From the NCBI GenBank assembly GCA_046317875.1, contig JBKCVN010000013.1, positions 82,176-146,175 on the forward strand: a stretch of DNA of 64,000 bases, read 5' to 3'. The notes beneath the pieces are model-generated. The model saw only the letters and a program-made list of their open reading frames with translations. It made no database searches and was not told the DNA's origin. Source of the stretch: 2-01-FULL-41-14 sp046317875 (GTDB lineage Bacteria > Pseudomonadota > Alphaproteobacteria > UBA7879 > UBA5542). Made by a program: the position numbers and the translations under genes. This document shows positions 27,147 to 35,544 of this stretch, in pieces. How positions within the stretch are numbered: the first letter of the stretch is position 1; every line of letters starts with the position of its first letter.

Positions 27147-28307
27147 ATGATCATCCAAATCCGTTTCTTCCGCCTTATGGGCCTTTTCGTAGTGTTGTTT
27201 TTTTTGGTCCAATGGGCCCACAACTATCAATATTTCCTGAAAGCCACCTTTCATGAATTTTTTACGCCTTGGAACTTTAAGCTGCCCGAAAAGGGGCAAA
27301 ATTTTTATGTAAAACACAGCTGCCCTCGGGCCATGCAACGGGTGATTATCCGGGCTTTCCCAGAATACAAAGTGGTGTTTGCCCCAGAAGCCCCCCAGTT
27401 TCACCTCAGTTTGAAAGAATATTATACCCCCACTTATAATATTCACTATGCCCATGTACCCTATCTTGCCTACTCGGGCGAACAAGAAAACCTGCGGTGG
27501 AAAAGATACTTGCCTTCTGGTTATCCCTTCATGGAAATCACCTCCCATGAAAAGAAAGGGGATAATTTCATTTTCATGCCCTATATTGTGTATGGCAAAA
27601 CAAACCTTAGAAAGCTTTTCTCCGAAGCAATCATCGAACGGAAAAATAACTCAGTGCGCCCCCTTCAGGTGGCCTATATCAGCTCACATTGCATTAAGGA
27701 ACGTAACACCATGTTCCAGTTGTTGCGGGATCGCTTTAAAGACAAGGCCATTTCTTTGGGCAAATGCTTGCAAACCCCTGGTTACGAAGCAAAGGGCACC
27801 TATTTCGACCTGAAGGGTATTTATAAACAGTACAACTTTGGCCTGGCCATGGAAAACCATGACCGCAAGGGATATCTGACTGAAAAAATCGCGAATGTTT
27901 TTGAAGCCGGTTCTATCCCCATTTATTGGGGGGACGCAGACCTCGCCCGTCGTTTCTTCAATCCCAATGCCTTCATCGATATAAAACAGTACCCCACTTT
28001 TGAAGCGGCGGCTGATGCGGTGTTTGAAATAGCCCAGGATCCGATCCGGTTAAAAGCGTTCCTGGATGCCCCACTTTTTCCTGGCAATAAAATACCGCCC
28101 TTTTTGCTTATCAATGATGACCATTTAACAGATGAAGAAGAGAAAATCCTGCAAGACATGGCTGCGAAACTCCGGCGTTCTTATGACTCTTATTTAAAGC
28201 ATAAGCAGAATCTGAAGCCTTATTGGAAAGCGCTAGAATTTAAAGAATTGGTTCAAGAAAAACTAGGCCAAATCTTAAAATCTATTAAGGCGTTTCTACA
28301 CCTTTAA
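27147..28307 (+). CDS. GT10-family fucosyltransferase-like glycosyltransferase
   Basis: 386 residues. The N-terminus has one hydrophobic segment (about residues 8-24), like a membrane anchor. The C-terminal half carries the alpha-1,3-fucosyltransferase signature: YNFGLAMENHDRKGYLTEK, then ANVFEAGSIPIYWGDADLA, the donor-binding motif of CAZy family GT10. GT10 enzymes add fucose from GDP-fucose to glycans, though the sugar here is not proven. It follows tssG by 48 bp with its own AAGGA site and ends 4 bp into the opposite-strand gene. A glycosyltransferase within a type VI locus is unusual. Confidence 0.82.
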   Translation: MIIQIRFFRLMGLFVVLFFLVQWAHNYQYFLKATFHEFFTPWNFKLPEKGQNFYVKHSCPRAMQRVIIRAFPEYKVVFAPEAPQFHLSLKEYYTPTYNIHYAHVPYLAYSGEQENLRWKRYLPSGYPFMEITSHEKKGDNFIFMPYIVYGKTNLRKLFSEAIIERKNNSVRPLQVAYISSHCIKERNTMFQLLRDRFKDKAISLGKCLQTPGYEAKGTYFDLKGIYKQYNFGLAMENHDRKGYLTEKIANVFEAGSIPIYWGDADLARRFFNPNAFIDIKQYPTFEAAADAVFEIAQDPIRLKAFLDAPLFPGNKIPPFLLINDDHLTDEEEKILQDMAAKLRRSYDSYLKHKQNLKPYWKALEFKELVQEKLGQILKSIKAFLHL

Positions 28308-29377
28308 AGCTTGGGGTTACAAAGACGATGAAACGCTCTCAATTCTTCTTCTGACAGATCATAGTCATAAACCATGTGCGATCTACAGAATCTATCATAA
28401 AAGCCTCTCAGAGAGTTTTCCTCAGTTTCTGACCTTTCTAGTTTCATCATAAAATGATCTACCTTAGAGCTTATTTTAATCACCCGATCAAATGTACCTT
28501 TTAATCGGGAATTAATATCGTTCAAGAAGAATTCGACTGATTCTATAATCCTCTCGTGCCCTGGAAAATTTCCTATTAAGTTCGTTAACTTTAATATTTG
28601 ACTCTCTAAAGTATCTCCCTGATGGATATTCAACATTCTGATTAAATTTTTTTTGGTCTCATTTTTGGGACGAAGGGGCATGACCGGTAAAACCACCTCT
28701 TTTGATACTTTAGGGGGTTCATATGCACGCCCTATTAACACGTGGGTTAGATGGTCTATTGTTTGAATATGCAACGCTGACGAGGTAGGAATTTTAATAA
28801 CCGTAATCCCCTCTTTTGAAACTGTTAGGTTATCGACGGCTTGTAAGAAGGTCTCCAAACTTTCCAGAATAGATATTCCAGCCTCACCCCCCACCCTAGA
28901 AGAAAGATATTGAAGGCTATCTTCTAAACTATATACGTCTTCGCCCCCTAACATATCTTTACATTTTGTCAATTTTTCGTTTATTTTCGGCATTGAAAAT
29001 TCAGAAAGAGACAAAATATCCCGCCAGCTGGGTTCAATATTTACCAAAGACTCGGAAGGACACTGACTTGTAATTGGATCTGAAGAAATATTTGATGCAG
29101 ATGAAATCTCCTCATGGTCTTCTTCCACAATAAATTGATGAAGTGTGTTCCGATCTAAATCAAACGTCACTTTCTTAGGGGAAGCCTTCTTCTTTTCCCC
29201 TATCCCCTCTAGGGTCTGAACTTGAGGGATTGGTTTTACCCATAACGAAGGGGGTGATAACTCTTCTGTAAAATCCCCTAGGAAAGGCGTCATGCTGGCT
29301 GAAAAACAGGCCCTATACCCCACCAAGAAAAAAGAACTGAATATAAAGATAATAGACTTATAGAAATACGATTTCAT
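28304..29377 (-). CDS. Exported protein of unknown function inside the type VI locus
   Basis: 357 residues, not recognised. A signal peptide (about 1-27, ending ACFSA) is followed by a low-complexity Pro/Ser/Glu region with KKVTF at 68-72, then a helical domain (about 115-350) with short amphipathic helices such as SLEDSLQYLSSRVGGEAG. It lies between the glycosyltransferase and vgrG on the opposite strand, overlapping the former by 4 bp. AT content is higher than in its type VI neighbours, which fits a later insertion. It could be secreted cargo, but nothing in the sequence proves that. Confidence 0.7.
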   Translation of the reverse strand: MKSYFYKSIIFIFSSFFLVGYRACFSASMTPFLGDFTEELSPPSLWVKPIPQVQTLEGIGEKKKASPKKVTFDLDRNTLHQFIVEEDHEEISSASNISSDPITSQCPSESLVNIEPSWRDILSLSEFSMPKINEKLTKCKDMLGGEDVYSLEDSLQYLSSRVGGEAGISILESLETFLQAVDNLTVSKEGITVIKIPTSSALHIQTIDHLTHVLIGRAYEPPKVSKEVVLPVMPLRPKNETKKNLIRMLNIHQGDTLESQILKLTNLIGNFPGHERIIESVEFFLNDINSRLKGTFDRVIKISSKVDHFMMKLERSETEENSLRGFYDRFCRSHMVYDYDLSEEELRAFHRLCNPKL

Positions 29378-29536
29378 GGCACCCCCTTGTTTGTCATTTT
29401 TTTATATTAATTACGATTATTTTAATCGATATTAACCAACTCACCTAACTGAATTTTATATTTTTTCCCTAAAAAAACCCCTTGCTAAACAGGGCATATT
29501 TTCGTCTACTATTAGAATCTAACAGAGGAAAGCTTG

Positions 29537-31630
29537 ATGAATCCCCCACTTACCACAAGTGAAAACGTTTATCTCAGCCTTATAACATCATCGGGCCCAA
29601 ATGCTTTTATCCTGAACCAGTTTCAGGGGACCGAGCGTTTTTCCGATCTTTTTCAATTCCAGCTTGAGTTGTATACCACACACAAAGCTAATGCTGCCAA
29701 TAATGATATTGACTTTCAAAGCCTTCTCCAAACGGAAGCCACCATTGAAATTCGTTTTCAAAACAGCAAAAAACATCTCAGTGGCATCATTACGCGGTTT
29801 ACCCAGGGGTCCACAGTCGCCGTGACAGACCATGAAAACTATCGTCATCACGAACGCACGTATTATTACCTAACCTTGCGCCCCAAGCTGTGGCTCACCA
29901 CACTGCGGCAGAATTGCCGTATTTTTCAAAACAAAAAAACCCTAGAAATCATCAAAGATATTTTGGGGGAACATGGCATCGATCATACCGATAATACCTC
30001 CACCGCCGGTCAAACCGTCCGAGAGTATTGCGTACAATATAACGAAAGTGATTTTCAATTCATCTCTCGCCTGATGGAAGAAGAAGGCATCTATTACTTT
30101 TTCACCCATGCCCCCTCGGCTCACACCTTTGTATTGTGTGATAACTCGAAACCTTTTGGGATTAACAGTGATTTTGAAGTGGTGTCAAATATTTCAAATG
30201 CCAGCCAGCCCAGTTCCTTTCTGCCCGGCCTTTTTGATTTAAAAGTATCCCAAGAACTCGTCTCATCCATTTATACCACCCATGATTATGATTTCGAAAA
30301 GCCCACCTCGCCCCTTACGGCCACAGCCCAGGGGGAAGGAACAGATAAGGAAGTTTATAATTATCCGGGTGATTATAAAGTTCAAACGGATGGCACAAAA
30401 ATTGCAGATCGCCGTCTTACCAGCCTGGAATTTCCTTTTGCCTATTGTACGGGTATCACCAATATCCCCGTTTTGAATGTGGGTTCCTTGTTTAAATTAA
30501 CCAATTGCCCCCGCCAGACAGAAAACAATAAGGAATTTGTTTTATACGAAATTACTCATCAGGCCAAACAGGCCGAAAGTAATAATGATTTAGAACAATC
30601 CTTATATACAAATACCATTACGTTTTTTCATAAGACCCAGTCCTATTTGCCTCCGCTAAAAACCCCCAAACCTAAAATCTATGGCACGCAGACAGCCATT
30701 GTAACGGGTAAAGCGGGCGAAGAAATTTGGACCGATAAGTACGGGCGTATTTTGGTAAAATTCCATTGGGATCTTAGCGATACCCAAGACGATCAGACAT
30801 CCTGTTGGATTCGGGTGGCCCAAGGATGGACAGGCAAAAACTGGGGTATTCTATTCACACCCCGCATGGGGCAAGAAGTGGTGGTCAGTTTTTTGAATGG
30901 CAACCCCGATCATCCGCTGATCACGGGCTGTGTTTATAATGGTGATAATCTTCCCCCCTATCTTCCCGACACCCCCACCAAAAGTACCATCATGACCAAT
31001 TCATCCAAAGGCGGCGAAGGATTCAACGAGTTACGGTTTGAAGATTTGAAAGATAGCGAGCAAATCTATATGCATGCCCAAAAAGATCTGGATACCGAGG
31101 TTTTTAATGGGAACCGCACCTGCACCCTGTTAAATGCGGGGGGCGATGGGGGAAATGACACCCTCACCTTAAAAAAAGGGAATCGGCTTATGACCCTGAA
31201 CGAAGGGAATGAGACCATCCAACTGGACAAAGGAAACCGCACCATTACATTGGCCGCTGGGGACCTAACCACCGATGTTACGGGCAACATCAAAACAAAA
31301 GTAAGTGGTAATTATGATTTAGACGTGGGGGGAAACCTGACCCTAAAAGTAACGGGAAATATCATGATTCAGGCCCAGGGGAATTGTGATGTGCAAATCA
31401 CGGGTAATCTCACCGAACAGGCGATGCAAATTACGTCACAAGCCCAAACCATGATGAACCTAAAAGCGCTGAATGTGATGACCGAAGGCACCGCCTCTAT
31501 CATGCTAAAGTCGGCCAGCATTACGGGTAAGGCCGATGCCACGCTTACCATGGTGGGCACCGCCAGTGCCGTGTTACAAAGCAACGCCTCGGCGGCCGTA
31601 TCTGCGCCCGTTGTATTACTGGGAGGATAA
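29537..31630 (+). CDS. vgrG: Type VI spike protein VgrG (TssI)
   Basis: 697 residues with the full VgrG plan: gp27/phage-late-control domain (start to about 380, with YNESDFQFISRLMEEEGIYY), gp5 OB fold around 400-470 (YGRILVKFHWD, WIRVAQGWTGKNWGILFTPR, then HPLITGCVYNGDN), and a C-terminal beta-helix needle of repeating GN- and KG-type strands ending APVVLLGG. No extra enzymatic domain follows, so it is a structural spike rather than an evolved VgrG. ATG 29537 is preferred over TTG 29534. The next gene starts at the base after its stop. Confidence 0.96.
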   Translation: MNPPLTTSENVYLSLITSSGPNAFILNQFQGTERFSDLFQFQLELYTTHKANAANNDIDFQSLLQTEATIEIRFQNSKKHLSGIITRFTQGSTVAVTDHENYRHHERTYYYLTLRPKLWLTTLRQNCRIFQNKKTLEIIKDILGEHGIDHTDNTSTAGQTVREYCVQYNESDFQFISRLMEEEGIYYFFTHAPSAHTFVLCDNSKPFGINSDFEVVSNISNASQPSSFLPGLFDLKVSQELVSSIYTTHDYDFEKPTSPLTATAQGEGTDKEVYNYPGDYKVQTDGTKIADRRLTSLEFPFAYCTGITNIPVLNVGSLFKLTNCPRQTENNKEFVLYEITHQAKQAESNNDLEQSLYTNTITFFHKTQSYLPPLKTPKPKIYGTQTAIVTGKAGEEIWTDKYGRILVKFHWDLSDTQDDQTSCWIRVAQGWTGKNWGILFTPRMGQEVVVSFLNGNPDHPLITGCVYNGDNLPPYLPDTPTKSTIMTNSSKGGEGFNELRFEDLKDSEQIYMHAQKDLDTEVFNGNRTCTLLNAGGDGGNDTLTLKKGNRLMTLNEGNETIQLDKGNRTITLAAGDLTTDVTGNIKTKVSGNYDLDVGGNLTLKVTGNIMIQAQGNCDVQITGNLTEQAMQITSQAQTMMNLKALNVMTEGTASIMLKSASITGKADATLTMVGTASAVLQSNASAAVSAPVVLLGG

Positions 31631-32407
31631 ATGTCATCTAACCCCTTTTCCTCAGCCTTTCTGGCCCAATTAAAACAAAAAGAAAAGGCAGCAAGCCAAC
31701 CCGCGGCCGCAGACTCTCCTGCACCTGCCCATGAACCCGCGCCCCCGCCTGCCGAAGGCGTCACCGTGCAGGAAGTTAAAGATGACCAGGGTCGTCTTTT
31801 ACAACGCATTCCCTTTAAGGATGGCAAAATAGAAGGCGTAATGGAAGTTTTCAGTCCCGAAACAGAAAAGCTCACCCACCGCCTTCCCTATGTGAAGGGT
31901 GTCCTGGAAGGAACAGTCATTATGTATGATGATGCCCAAAAACCCACCCAAGAGATTCCCTATGTGGCCGGAGAAAAAAAGGGCCTGTGTCGTTTTTATC
32001 ATCAGGGGATCATCACTTCAGAAATAACCTATGATCAGGATAAAATGAATGGAATCGCCACATTTTATGGTCCGAATACCATGGTCCACGCCATAGCCCA
32101 TTATAAAGATGGCCATCTCGAGGGTCCCTTCCAATCCTTTGATGGCAAGAAAAACCTGATTCGAGAGTGTGCTTATAAGGCCGGCCTATTAGAAGGCCCG
32201 TGCAAAACCTTTTACCCCAGCGGCAAACTTTTTGAAGAAGCTATTTATAAAAACAACAAGGTACAAGGCGCACAAAACCAATATTTGGAAGATGGTACCC
32301 TTTTACGTCGGGTAACCTACAATGACGAAGGCAAACCCTTTAAAGAAGAAACCTTTTCTGCCAAAGGGGAAAAGCTTTCGGAAAAAAAGATTGATCCCGC
32401 ACCCTAG
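31631..32407 (+). CDS. MORN/YwqK-like repeat protein directly behind VgrG
   Basis: 258 residues, no signal peptide. After an Ala/Pro-rich linker (about 20-43) come some seven repeats of about 22-25 residues of the form ...PYVKGVLEGTVIMY, HYKDGHLEGPFQSF, AYKAGLLEGPCKTFYPSGKL, IYKNNKVQGAQNQY. These are MORN-variant repeats as in the YwqK antitoxin-like family. Its ATG abuts the vgrG stop, so it is translated with the spike. That place is normally taken by an adaptor, effector or immunity protein. Which of these it is cannot be read from sequence. Confidence 0.78.
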   Translation: MSSNPFSSAFLAQLKQKEKAASQPAAADSPAPAHEPAPPPAEGVTVQEVKDDQGRLLQRIPFKDGKIEGVMEVFSPETEKLTHRLPYVKGVLEGTVIMYDDAQKPTQEIPYVAGEKKGLCRFYHQGIITSEITYDQDKMNGIATFYGPNTMVHAIAHYKDGHLEGPFQSFDGKKNLIRECAYKAGLLEGPCKTFYPSGKLFEEAIYKNNKVQGAQNQYLEDGTLLRRVTYNDEGKPFKEETFSAKGEKLSEKKIDPAP

Positions 32408-32458
32408 AAAACTTTATCATGGCCCTGCAATCAGTTTTAATAAAAGGAACCTTCGGCC

Positions 32459-32893
32459 ATGTATGGCAGTTTTATCGTTATTAATCCCTCACGTTGGCTT
32501 TTGCTGGCAGCTATCTTCTTGACCCTTTCTTTTTTCATGCCTCGTCGCATTCCCTTTCTTGTGGCCGCCGCCTCTGTTTTTACAGGCCTTTTCAGTTTTA
32601 TTTATGGATTTTTCAACCCCTTGTCCTTTTCCCTAGGGGTGCAAATTCTGTTTTTTTTAGGGACTTTAATTCTAGGGTTGGTTTTTGTGCACCAGCGCCC
32701 CCCAGCCCAACGTCTTAATAAAAATGATCATTTCACCCTTAAGGCACCCATCGTTCAGGGCAAGGGCACCTTTGAAAAAGAAGGCATCACCTATACCCTG
32801 ATTGGGCCCGATTGCCCTGGAAAAACAAAAGTGAGTGTGGTATCCATAGAAGGTACAACAATTTACATCAAACCCCTGGAAAAAAATGAGTGA
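32459..32893 (+). CDS. NfeD-like membrane protein
   Basis: 144 residues: three membrane segments (about 11-27, 31-53, 58-76) followed by a small beta-rich OB-type domain with LKAPIVQGKGTFEKEGITYT and TKVSVVSIEGTTIYIKPLE. This topology and the closing VxxxEGxxLxVxP-type strand fit NfeD proteins, which work with stomatin-like membrane proteases. No stomatin gene is next to it. Its last 8 bases overlap xseB. Confidence 0.65.
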   Translation: MYGSFIVINPSRWLLLAAIFLTLSFFMPRRIPFLVAAASVFTGLFSFIYGFFNPLSFSLGVQILFFLGTLILGLVFVHQRPPAQRLNKNDHFTLKAPIVQGKGTFEKEGITYTLIGPDCPGKTKVSVVSIEGTTIYIKPLEKNE

Positions 32894-33122
32894 TCCAAAA
32901 CCCCTTCCTTCAACCTTCGAACAAGCCATGACCGAATTGGAAACCATCGTCCGGAAATTAGAATCGGGACAGGACTCGCTGGAAAACTCCATTACATTGT
33001 ACGAGCGGGGCACCCAACTGAAAAAGTTTTGCGAAAAACAATTGGAAGAGGCCCAATTAAAAATTGAAAAACTTACTTTTGATGGAAATGGCAACCCTAC
33101 GGGCACCCAAAGTCTGGATTAA
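32886..33122 (+). CDS. xseB: Exodeoxyribonuclease VII small subunit
   Basis: 78 residues, the expected size. TFEQAMTELETIVRKLESGQ, followed by SLENSITLYERGTQLKKFCE, is the conserved helical hairpin of XseB. It binds the large subunit XseA (not in the window) to degrade single-stranded DNA. It overlaps the NfeD-like gene by 8 bp. Confidence 0.93.
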   Translation: MSDPKPLPSTFEQAMTELETIVRKLESGQDSLENSITLYERGTQLKKFCEKQLEEAQLKIEKLTFDGNGNPTGTQSLD

Positions 33123-33221
33123 AATTTTCTTTTTTTAAATCTTTTTATACTCCCCCCCCTCGACAGCCTCTTCGCCCTTCTTTTAAACTAAATAAATATA
33201 ATCCATAAAAAGGAGGTTCAG

Positions 33222-33572
33222 ATGATTAACTTTCCGTGGCTTTTTTGTGTTTTGGGCATGATCTATTCTTTACACTGCGTTAGAAACAGCCCATTGCGGG
33301 ATGAAGCATTTATTGTCTCGTCTCAGGTGGTGGGCTACCGTATCCCCAGCCCCCAAGATCAAGGGGTGATCAATCCTGGGGCGGATATTGTGATCGAGGT
33401 GACCCCTTCCCTGTTCCAAAGGCTTAAAGCTGAAGAAGAAAGAAATGCGGATACTCCCCTCATGAACTTGGCTGTTACCACAGCGCAAGATTTATTCCTA
33501 AACGGAGACAGCATTATACAGTCCTATGGATCCGTGTCTTTTTGTCCCAAGATTTTAGGAAGCTTTCACTAG
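33222..33572 (+). CDS. Small exported hypothetical protein
   Basis: 116 residues, not recognised. A hydrophobic start (FPWLFCVLGMIYSLHCV) looks like a signal peptide or anchor, followed by a mixed domain with VINPGADIVIEVTPSLFQRL. A very strong AAGGAGG site precedes the ATG. A C8 run lies about 62 bases upstream. Its last 4 bases overlap the end of the opposite-strand ribbon-helix-helix gene. Confidence 0.6.
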   Translation: MINFPWLFCVLGMIYSLHCVRNSPLRDEAFIVSSQVVGYRIPSPQDQGVINPGADIVIEVTPSLFQRLKAEEERNADTPLMNLAVTTAQDLFLNGDSIIQSYGSVSFCPKILGSFH

Positions 33573-33787
33573 GGGTTTTTCTTCAGCGACTCCACCACCA
33601 ACACCCTCAGGGCACTGGCTAAATTGGGGGGCATGGTTAAATCCATATCATGCACCAAACGGGACAAAGAAACGCCACGCTCCCGGGCAATATGGCCCAG
33701 CTGTTCCCAAAAAATAGGCTCTAGGGCCACCGAAGTATCATGCCCCGACAACCGAAATGATTTTTTTTGCAAATAAGGTTGGTTCAT
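33569..33787 (-). CDS. Ribbon-helix-helix DNA-binding protein (RHH_4 type)
   Basis: 72 residues. KKSFRLSGHDTSVALEPIFW, followed by LGHIARERGVSLSRLVHDMD and NLASALRVLVVESL, matches the RHH_4 family, widespread in alphaproteobacteria. RHH proteins dimerise and bind DNA through the N-terminal beta ribbon. Target unknown. The gene converges with the small exported protein gene. Confidence 0.82.
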   Translation of the reverse strand: MNQPYLQKKSFRLSGHDTSVALEPIFWEQLGHIARERGVSLSRLVHDMDLTMPPNLASALRVLVVESLKKNP

Positions 33788-33934
33788 TTCCTTATCTTAA
33801 AAGACCCTGTCCTATGACGCAACCGTCCTTTTGTATAGTACTTCCCATATAAAAGTTTTATTCACTTGAAATTAAAACATAAAGCATTATATATGTTAAT
33901 ACCCTGAATTAAATGAATTATACTGGATATAAAA

Positions 33935-35494
33935 ATGAAACTGTGCAAAAGTTTAAAATCTCTTCGGGCCCTTTTGATGCCTGCCCTGTTCTTCTTATTG
34001 AGCATCAATCTATATGCCGCCTCTAGCGAAGAGCTGGAATCACCACAGTTCAGACAATCCAAGTTAGACGTCATTTCTATTTATGAATCCTTAACACACT
34101 CGCTCGAAGATCGTTTGGATTATTGGAGCGAGAAAAAGACTTTTTTTCTAGACACGGATGATCAGGAGATCTTGATTCAATATCAACAAGCCCAAACTTA
34201 TTCTCCTCTAAATCCTAAGCCTAGGTCGCGTACAGAGATGAGGCAGCTACTTATTTCTTTGTGCGATCAAAACATGGAAAGGACACAATCAAACTTATTA
34301 AACATAGAAGAGGTCAAAAAAGATATTGAATTTATGAGCCTGAAAGAGATGAAAAATCATATCTCTATTTCACTTGAAGACATCAGAACAATCATTGAAA
34401 CTCGGCAATCTGATCCTAGAATTCCGGTGACTATCCCTGAACTTAGCGCGAAAGAAACGGACCACCGACAAAAAATGGCAGAAACGTCTCGCCTGCAAAG
34501 GGCCAATGAATGTGCCATTTTAAAGATCCTCTGTTCACCTTTTTCATATTCCGAAATTAATGAGTTTTTTGCACCCTTTTCTTCAGATTATTTATTTGCA
34601 GGACACTTTGCAACTTTACAGGCTTATGTACTAGGTTTAATAGAGACTCCCCCTTTACCCGACCATTATCTTTATAGGCTTCATAAGCATAAGCTAGAAA
34701 CATCAGAAGCAAAGAGAAAGACTATTCTCGAGAATGCTCCTCTTAAGAAAAAGAGTGATCTATTAAGGCCCGAAAAAGAAGTAATTGATCAAACCACCAA
34801 ACTTTTATCTAATGAACTGAAAGAAGTGGGCGAATTAGAATTAAAGGCAGAAGCCCTTTTAGAAGAGCTTGCCAAAAAGGAAGCCCAAAAATCAGGCGTT
34901 AAAAAGAAAAAGAAGAAGAAGAAAAAAAAGAAAAAGTCTAAAAGTGCTGTGTCAAGTGCCAACGCCACACCCTTAGAAGGTCCAGCTGAAGGTGATCACG
35001 CATTGAAAGAACCATCTTCAACAGCTCAGGTTCAGTCTTCCTCAGAAGAAGAATCCGAACAGGAAGAAGAGCGTGCGGAAACTTTGGAAGAAGAACTAGA
35101 TTTAGAACCTTGGAAAGCCTACCCCAAGAAAAAAACCGGTTCTCCATCTCAAATAGTGCTCCCTGAAGAGGAAGCCCCTTCGGTTATTTCGGTAAAAAGG
35201 GAAACTTATGATTTGTGGTGTAAGTTTTATACCAACGGAACCATGGAATGGACAGATTTCTTGCCCATGGTTACCCAAACAGGTTTTGGTATTGAACCAA
35301 ATGGAGGATCTATTCATCGTATTTTATATCCCCAAACTTTCCCCAGCCAAACAGGTCGCAAACATTTGGTGGTGCACAAGCCCCATGGTCAATTTTCAGC
35401 CTTAGGCCATAAAACCATAGGGTATTTACGCCAAGCATTAAAACAAGATTTCGGATGGTCATTGGAATCCTTCAAACCACAGACATCTTTATAA
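33935..35494 (+). CDS. Exported protein with poly-Lys tract and HicA-like C-terminus
   Basis: 519 residues. A signal peptide covers about 1-28 (ending LYAA), a helical region reaches about 320, then twelve Lys in a row at 323-334 followed by SKS, an acidic disordered linker, and a compact domain at 425-519. That domain (YDLWCKFYTNGTMEW, TQTGFGIEPNGGSIHRILYP, HLVVHKPHG, TIGYLRQALKQDFGWSLESF) follows the HicA mRNA-interferase plan, including G-S-(I)-H and the final leucine-rich helix. The next gene is a paralogue. HicA is normally a small cytoplasmic toxin, so its place at the end of an exported protein is odd. Domain call is moderate. Confidence 0.7.
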   Translation: MKLCKSLKSLRALLMPALFFLLSINLYAASSEELESPQFRQSKLDVISIYESLTHSLEDRLDYWSEKKTFFLDTDDQEILIQYQQAQTYSPLNPKPRSRTEMRQLLISLCDQNMERTQSNLLNIEEVKKDIEFMSLKEMKNHISISLEDIRTIIETRQSDPRIPVTIPELSAKETDHRQKMAETSRLQRANECAILKILCSPFSYSEINEFFAPFSSDYLFAGHFATLQAYVLGLIETPPLPDHYLYRLHKHKLETSEAKRKTILENAPLKKKSDLLRPEKEVIDQTTKLLSNELKEVGELELKAEALLEELAKKEAQKSGVKKKKKKKKKKKKSKSAVSSANATPLEGPAEGDHALKEPSSTAQVQSSSEEESEQEEERAETLEEELDLEPWKAYPKKKTGSPSQIVLPEEEAPSVISVKRETYDLWCKFYTNGTMEWTDFLPMVTQTGFGIEPNGGSIHRILYPQTFPSQTGRKHLVVHKPHGQFSALGHKTIGYLRQALKQDFGWSLESFKPQTSL

Positions 35495-35544
35495 CAAAAC
35501 CATTTCATGAGTCCTCCAACATTTACTTATTGAAAGTACCAAAA

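Noticed and set aside
27147..28307. Glycosyltransferase as part of the neighbouring cell wall pathway
   Set aside because: The donor motif is GT10, unlike MurG (GT28), and it lies in the type VI locus far from the dcw cluster.
34901..34936. Poly-Lys tract as a sequencing or slippage artefact
   Set aside because: The codons are a mixture of AAA and AAG, and the frame stays open on both sides into a domain shared with the paralogue.
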